Source: an uncultured Alistipes sp. (lineage in GTDB: Bacteria > Bacteroidota > Bacteroidia > Bacteroidales > Rikenellaceae). From it: a stretch of DNA of 28,301 nucleotides. Shown one piece after another: positions 23,672 through 28,301 of the stretch (position 1 is the first letter of the stretch; each line of letters starts with the position of its first letter). The translations under genes were made by a program, and so were the position numbers. The stretch spans positions 1 through 28,301 of the forward strand of contig CAJUMU010000023.1 in the NCBI GenBank assembly GCA_910587675.1, read 5' to 3'. The notes below the pieces were generated by a model. It saw only the letters and a list, made by a program, of their open reading frames with translations. It was not told the DNA's origin and ran no database searches.

Positions 23672-23697
23672 AGAGGCTGTCACGACCGACAGCCTCT
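23672..23697 (+). terminator. Hairpin between rpsO and pnp (weak terminator or processing site)
   Basis: AGAGGCTGTC and GACAGCCTCT form a perfect 10-bp stem with a 6-nt loop, followed by TGTCTG and no long T-run. It may allow partial read-through into pnp or be a processing site. Confidence 0.65.
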
Positions 23698-23822
23698 TGT
23701 CTGAAAAATGTTGCGATGAGAAGCCGTGCGCCGCGCGCATCCGCCGAATAAGCGGGGTCGGGAGGGCGCGGAACTCGTCGGACATTTTTTGCGTGAAAAT
23801 TCTTATTAGACGAAAATATTTT

Positions 23823-26060
23823 ATGGAAGAGACAAAATTGTACAACGCTGTACAAAAGACGATCACGCTGGCCGACGGCCGCGAGATCATGATCGAGACC
23901 GGCAAACTGGCCAAGCAGGCCGACGGCGCCGTGGTCGTCAAGATGGGCGACACCATGCTGCTGGGTACCGTCGTGGCCGCCAAGGAGGCCAAGGAGGGTA
24001 CCGATTTCATGCCCTTGCAGGTGGAATACAAGGAGAAGTTCGCCTCGTGCGGCCGTTTCCCCGGAGGCTTCATGAAGCGCGAGGGCAAGGCCAGCGACGC
24101 CGAGGTTCTGGTGGCGCGTCTGATCGACCGCGCCCTGCGTCCGCTGTTCCCTTCGGACTACCACGCCGACGTGTTCGTTACCGTGAACCTCATATCGGCC
24201 GATAAAGATATTCAGCCCGACGCTCTGGCGGGTCTGGCCGCGTCGGCCGCGCTGGCCGTGTCGGACATTCCGTTCGGAGGTCCCATCTCGGAGGTGCGCG
24301 TGGCGCGCATCGACGGCGAATACGTCATCAACCCCAACTTCTCGCAGATGGAGGCGGCCGACCTCGACATCATGGTCGGCGGTACCATCGACAACATCCT
24401 CATGGTCGAGGGCGAGATGAAAGAGGTGTCGGAGGATGTGATGCTCGGCGCCATCAAGTTCGCGCACGAGGAGATCAAGAAGCAGTGCGCCGTTCAGATC
24501 GAGCTGTCGAAAGAGTTAGGCAAGGACGTCAAGCGCACCTACTGCCACGAGAACAACGACGAGGAGCTGCGCCAAACCATCATCGCCGAGCTCTACGACA
24601 AGGCTTACGCCATCGCCACGAGCGGCACGGCCAAGCATGAGCGTTCGGACGCGTTCGACGCTCTGGAGGCCGAGTTCGCGTCGCGCTTCACGGAGGAGGA
24701 GCTGGTGGAGAAGGCTCCCCTGATCCACAAATATTTCCACGACGACGTGCAGAAGAAGGCCATGCGCAACATGATCCTCGACGAGGGCAAGCGTCTGGAC
24801 GGCCGTCGCACCGACGAGATCCGTCCCATCTGGTGCGAGGTGGGCTACCTGCCCGCGGCGCACGGCTCGGCGATCTTCACCCGCGGCGAGACGCAGTCGC
24901 TCACGACCGTCACGCTGGGCACGAAGCTCGACGAGAAGATGATCGACGAGGCTCTGGTGCAGGGTACCGAGAAGTTCACGCTCCACTATAATTTCCCGCC
25001 CTTCTCGACGGGCGAGGCGCGTCCCGCGCGCGGCGTGAGCCGTCGCGAGATCGGCCACGGCCATTTGGCTTGGCGCGCCCTGAAGCCCATGATCCCCACG
25101 GGCGAGGAGATGCCTTACGCGCTGCGCGTGGTGTCGGATATCCTCGAGTCGAACGGTTCGTCGTCGATGGCTACCGTTTGCGCGGGCACGCTGGCGCTGA
25201 TGGACGCGGGCGTGAAGATCAAGAAGCCCGTGTCGGGTATCGCCATGGGTCTGATCTCGGATTCGGCCACGGGCCGCTGGGCCGTGCTGTCGGATATTCT
25301 GGGCGATGAGGACCACTTGGGCGACATGGACTTCAAGGTGACGGGCACCAAGGACGGCATCACCGCCACGCAGATGGACATCAAGGTCGACGGCCTCTCG
25401 TACGAGGTTCTGGCCAAGGCTCTGGAGCAGGCGCGCGAAGGCCGCATGCACATCCTCGGCAAGATCACCGACTGCATCGCCGAGCCTCGCGCCGACTACC
25501 GTCCGTTCGTTCCCCGCATCGTGCAGATCACCATCGACAAGGACTTCATCGGAGCCGTCATCGGCCCGGGCGGAAAGGTCATTCAGGATATCCAGAAGAC
25601 CACCAACACCACCATCACCATCACCGAGAACGAGGTGGCGGGCGTCGTGGACATCTTCGGCGTGGACAAGGAGGCTCTGGACGGAGCTCTGGCCCGCATC
25701 AAGGCCATCGTGGCCGTTCCCGAGGTGGGCGAGGTGTACGAGGGTCCGATCAAGAGCATCGTATCGTTCGGCGCGTTCGTCGAGATCATGCCCGGCAAGG
25801 AGGCTCTGCTCCACATCTCGGAGATCGACTACAAGCGTTTCGAGACCATGGACGAGACGGGTCTCAAGGAGGGCGACCGCATAGAGGTGAAGCTCATAGG
25901 CGTCGATCCCAAGACCAACAAGTACAAACTCTCGCGCAAGGCGTTGCTTCCCAAACCCGAAGGCTGGGTGGAGCGCGAGCGCAAGCCCCGCGAGGGCGGA
26001 CGTCCCCGCGGCGAGAAGAGCGAGCACGGCGACCGTCGCGAACCCCGCAACAAGCGATAG
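23823..26060 (+). CDS. pnp: Polyribonucleotide nucleotidyltransferase (PNPase)
   Basis: This 745-residue enzyme degrades RNA from the 3' end with phosphate and can also add tails. Two RNase PH domains are present. The first has FMPLQVEYKEKFASCGRFPGGF, the second FTRGETQSLTTVTLG, LHYNFPPFSTGE and the catalytic Asp region LGDEDHLGDMDFKV. A KH domain (about 567-625, IGPGGKVIQDI) and an S1 domain (about 634-703, GEVYEGPIKSIVSFGAFVEI) follow, with a charged Arg/Glu/Gly tail. The Met at 23823 is chosen because the protein family begins there. It lies 171 bp after rpsO. Confidence 0.99.
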   Translation: MEETKLYNAVQKTITLADGREIMIETGKLAKQADGAVVVKMGDTMLLGTVVAAKEAKEGTDFMPLQVEYKEKFASCGRFPGGFMKREGKASDAEVLVARLIDRALRPLFPSDYHADVFVTVNLISADKDIQPDALAGLAASAALAVSDIPFGGPISEVRVARIDGEYVINPNFSQMEAADLDIMVGGTIDNILMVEGEMKEVSEDVMLGAIKFAHEEIKKQCAVQIELSKELGKDVKRTYCHENNDEELRQTIIAELYDKAYAIATSGTAKHERSDAFDALEAEFASRFTEEELVEKAPLIHKYFHDDVQKKAMRNMILDEGKRLDGRRTDEIRPIWCEVGYLPAAHGSAIFTRGETQSLTTVTLGTKLDEKMIDEALVQGTEKFTLHYNFPPFSTGEARPARGVSRREIGHGHLAWRALKPMIPTGEEMPYALRVVSDILESNGSSSMATVCAGTLALMDAGVKIKKPVSGIAMGLISDSATGRWAVLSDILGDEDHLGDMDFKVTGTKDGITATQMDIKVDGLSYEVLAKALEQAREGRMHILGKITDCIAEPRADYRPFVPRIVQITIDKDFIGAVIGPGGKVIQDIQKTTNTTITITENEVAGVVDIFGVDKEALDGALARIKAIVAVPEVGEVYEGPIKSIVSFGAFVEIMPGKEALLHISEIDYKRFETMDETGLKEGDRIEVKLIGVDPKTNKYKLSRKALLPKPEGWVERERKPREGGRPRGEKSEHGDRREPRNKR

Positions 26061-26115
26061 GGCGGCCGACACGCAATGAAGAGACTTTAATTAAACGTTT
26101 AACAGCAATATCATC

Positions 26116-27870
26116 ATGAAAAACTTATTGAAGGTAATGATTGTCGCGGCAGCCGCATCGGTCGTAATGACGGGTTGCAACTGCTTCGGTAAGATGGCCA
26201 AGAAGCAGGATGAGGTGACCGTCGCGTGCACTCCCGACGTTTTGGCTCTGAACAACGGCAAGGTTGAGGCCGACATCACGGTCAACTTCCCCGCCAAGTA
26301 CTACAACAAGAAAGCCGTGCTGAAGGTAACTCCCATCATGGCATACGAGGGCGGCATCGTCGAGGGCGCGGCCAAGTATTTTCAGGGCACCAAGGTGAAC
26401 GACAACTACACGGTGGTCGACAACCTCATGGGCGGCACCTTCACCCAGCACGTCGAGTTCCCGTACGATCCCCGCATGGCGAAGAGCGAACTGCGTCTGC
26501 TGGTCGAGGTGAAGTGCCCCTCGGGCAAGTGCAAGACCTTCACGCTGGTCAACGCCAACACGGGCGCGCTGGCGGGCAAGGCCGAGCAGCAGGCTCTGGC
26601 CATGGGCGGACAGAGCGCGCAGGATGTGAAGAAGGCATTCTCGCTCCCCGTCGCCAAGGGTGTCAACACGCTCCAGAGTGATCTGGATTACGCCGCCGTA
26701 ATGTCCAACACGGCCAACAACTACAAGAACGTGACCACGGTGGTTACCAAGGCCGACATCATGTACGCCATCAACTCGGCCACGGTGTCGAGCAAGGCCG
26801 CCAACAGCGACGACCTGAAGTCGTTCAAGCAGAACGTGGTGGAGACTCAGGCCAACGACCGCGCCACGCAGAAGCTCTATGTGAACGGTTACGCTTCGCC
26901 CGACGGTCCCGAGACGTTCAACGACAATCTCTCGAGCAAGCGTTCGATGTCGGGTAAGAAAGCCGCCGACAAGCTGCTCAAAGACACGGGCATGGATCTC
27001 GACGTGGCGTCGTACGGCGAGGACTGGGAGGGCTTCCAAGAGTTGGTAGCCGCTTCGGACATCGAGGACAAGGATATCATTCTTCAGGTTCTGCGCCGTT
27101 ACGATTCGTCGTCGCAGCGCGAGTCGGAGATCAAGAACATGTCGGCCGTATTCACCGAGCTCAAGAAGGAGATCCTCCCCAAACTGCGCCGCGCGCAGTT
27201 GGTGAACAGCACCGATATCAAGGGTAAGACCGACGCCGAAATGGCCGCTCTCATCAACTCGGGCCGTCTGGACGAGCTGACCGACGAGGAGCTGCTCTAC
27301 ATGGCCGAGAGCGTTCTGACCGACGCCAAGGCCAAGGCAGCCGTTCTGGAGTATGCCGCCAAGAAGTTCAACGACGCCCGCGCATACAACAACCTCGGCG
27401 TAGTTTACGCCGCTCTGGGCGACAACGCCAAGGCTCTGGCCGCTTACGAGAAGGCTGCGCAGCTGGGTCTGAACAACAACGAGATCAACAGCAACCTCGC
27501 ACTGGCCAACCTCGCCAACGGCAACGTTACGAAGGCTCAGCAGTACGCCGCCGCAGCCGACGCCAAGACCAAGTCGATGATCGCCGCGGCTCAGGGCAAC
27601 TACAGCCCGGCAGCCTCGACCCTCTCGGGTTACAACGCGGCCATCGCCAACACGATGAACAACGACCTGACGGCTGCCAAGAAGGCCCTCGCGTCGGAGT
27701 CATCGGCCAAGGCCGACTACCTGCGCGCCGTGATCGCGTCGAAGGAGGGCGATCTGGAGACGGCCAAGGCGCAGCTTCGCAGCGCTGTAGCGAAGGATGC
27801 TTCGCTCGCCGCCAAGGCCGCCAAGGATGTGAATCTCTCGAACCTCTTCGCGAGCGGCTTCAAGCTCTAA
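26116..27870 (+). CDS. Lipoprotein with OmpA-like region and TPR repeats
   Basis: This 584-residue envelope protein has a lipoprotein signal (VVMTGC, Cys21). The N-terminal part (about 30-150) is beta-rich. An OmpA-C-like segment around 250-290 (LYVNGYASPDGPETFNDNLSSKRS) suggests peptidoglycan contact. A TPR-like helical region lies at about 420-480 (AYNNLGVVYAALGDNAKALAAYEKAAQLG), and the C-terminus is Ala/Lys-rich and helical. Such proteins are common in the Bacteroidales outer membrane. Cys23 also lies just after the lipobox. It starts 55 bp after pnp and ends at a strong terminator. Ligand and partners are unknown. Confidence 0.85.
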   Translation: MKNLLKVMIVAAAASVVMTGCNCFGKMAKKQDEVTVACTPDVLALNNGKVEADITVNFPAKYYNKKAVLKVTPIMAYEGGIVEGAAKYFQGTKVNDNYTVVDNLMGGTFTQHVEFPYDPRMAKSELRLLVEVKCPSGKCKTFTLVNANTGALAGKAEQQALAMGGQSAQDVKKAFSLPVAKGVNTLQSDLDYAAVMSNTANNYKNVTTVVTKADIMYAINSATVSSKAANSDDLKSFKQNVVETQANDRATQKLYVNGYASPDGPETFNDNLSSKRSMSGKKAADKLLKDTGMDLDVASYGEDWEGFQELVAASDIEDKDIILQVLRRYDSSSQRESEIKNMSAVFTELKKEILPKLRRAQLVNSTDIKGKTDAEMAALINSGRLDELTDEELLYMAESVLTDAKAKAAVLEYAAKKFNDARAYNNLGVVYAALGDNAKALAAYEKAAQLGLNNNEINSNLALANLANGNVTKAQQYAAAADAKTKSMIAAAQGNYSPAASTLSGYNAAIANTMNNDLTAAKKALASESSAKADYLRAVIASKEGDLETAKAQLRSAVAKDASLAAKAAKDVNLSNLFASGFKL

Positions 27871-27891
27871 GCGGAGATCTTGCGAATACCG

Positions 27892-27925
27892 AAACGGCTG
27901 TCCTCGAAAGGGCAGCCGTTTTTTG
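27892..27925 (+). terminator. Rho-independent terminator
   Basis: AAACGGCTG (27892-27900) and CAGCCGTTT (27913-27921) form a 9-bp stem with a 12-nt loop and a run of T. It lies 21 bp after the OmpA/TPR gene. Confidence 0.9.
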
Positions 27926-27970
27926 TTGTAACGACGGGGGAGGCGTGTCTGCGGTTCGCCGACGGCGGGC

Positions 27971-28143
27971 GCAGCCTGCGGAGAACGCTTGCGAACGTGA
28001 GTGAGCAGCGGGCCTCCGCGCGCCGAGGCTGCGGCCCGCACGACTCTGCGAGTCGCAAAACTTTGCGGCTATAACCTAAACATCAACTTCATCAACTCCG
28101 TCGTCGTTTTGCCCTCGATCTCCTCGTCGAACTCCTCGTCGGT
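27971..28143 (-). repeat. Right arm of the window-flanking inverted repeat
   Basis: The reverse complement of this stretch matches 1-174. It covers the last 75 bases of the partial gene at the right end and its downstream DNA, including the CGCAAA/TTTGCG and CGACTC/GAGTCG hairpins. Confidence 0.9.
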
Positions 28144-28301
28144 GAAATCCGAGTCGCCGACACGGGCCATGAACTCCGTCAAGAAACGCAGAAGAACAAG
28201 AGCCTCGAGCGACAGTAGGGTCTCGACCTTGAAATCGCCCTGACGGACGATAAGAGAATGCGTGCCTCCCGACAAACGGCCGATATTGCCCGCTGAATGC
28301 T
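28069..28301 (-). CDS. 3' end of an unknown gene (partial, runs off the right edge)
   Basis: On the minus strand the last 76 codons of a protein are visible, ending in TAG at 28071-28069. The visible part contains SLIVRQGDFKVETLLSLEAL and an acidic C-terminus (DSDFTDEEFDEEIEGK), ending in KLMFRL. An internal TTG near 28275 is unlikely to be the start, since the frame is open to the window edge. The family is not recognised. Its last 24 codons match the gene end at 1-75 with one residue change, so the two are recent duplicates or arms of one inverted repeat. Confidence 0.7.
   Translation of the reverse strand, partial: HSAGNIGRLSGGTHSLIVRQGDFKVETLLSLEALVLLRFLTEFMARVGDSDFTDEEFDEEIEGKTTTELMKLMFRL

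Noticed and set aside
24516..26072. Minus-strand 518-codon frame opposite pnp
   Set aside because: pnp is unambiguous. The antisense frame reflects strong codon bias in a highly expressed gene.
27700..28041. Small minus-strand open frames across the right intergenic region
   Set aside because: They run over the terminator, the repeat arm and the 3' end of the OmpA/TPR gene; no support beyond being open.

Overview
The window is chromosomal DNA from a GC-rich Bacteroidota, most likely a Bacteroidales of the Alistipes/Rikenellaceae type. Two things support this: several genes are preceded by the Bacteroidota promoter form (TTG/TTTG, about 19-22 nt, then TAnnTTTG), and the gene families fit (NarX-type kinase pair, OmpA/TPR lipoprotein, DUF4836-like secreted protein, rpsO-pnp). 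The genus is inferred from composition and gene content only.

Layout. Positions 1-363 hold the 3' end of an unknown gene and a non-coding stretch full of short hairpins. Positions 364-2876 (minus) hold surE followed by a two-component pair. Positions 2995-12515 (minus) are a self-contained urea-use locus: ureA-ureB-ureC-ureE-ureF-ureG-ureD, a urea channel, and an ECF-type nickel importer (NikMN-like, CbiQ, CbiO). It can bring in urea, bring in the nickel the enzyme needs, and assemble the enzyme. Positions 12690-14713 (plus) carry a CrcB fluoride channel and a secreted protein of unknown function. Positions 14802-16320 (minus) carry a DEAD-box RNA helicase and a small RRM RNA-binding protein. 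Positions 16677-20736 (minus) form a probable carbohydrate locus: AraC regulator, a transporter that joins a FUSC-like membrane domain to an MFS porter, a cupin resembling sugar isomerases, and a VOC-fold protein. Positions 21084-23055 (minus) carry an ApbE flavin transferase and a lipid kinase. Positions 23379-27870 (plus) carry rpsO, pnp and an OmpA/TPR lipoprotein.

The most unusual material is outside the genes. Both window ends carry nearly the same sequence in opposite orientation (the 3' end of an unknown gene plus about 100 bp downstream), so the 28 kb segment lies between inverted repeats. Two further dispersed hairpin repeat families each have one copy near the left or middle and one near 20 kb, in opposite orientation. 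One copy contains a clean 79-bp nested insertion. Members of these repeats sit inside the urease operon, between ureC and ureE, and a similar palindrome lies between ureF and ureG. No transposase, integrase, CRISPR array, tRNA or rRNA gene was seen.
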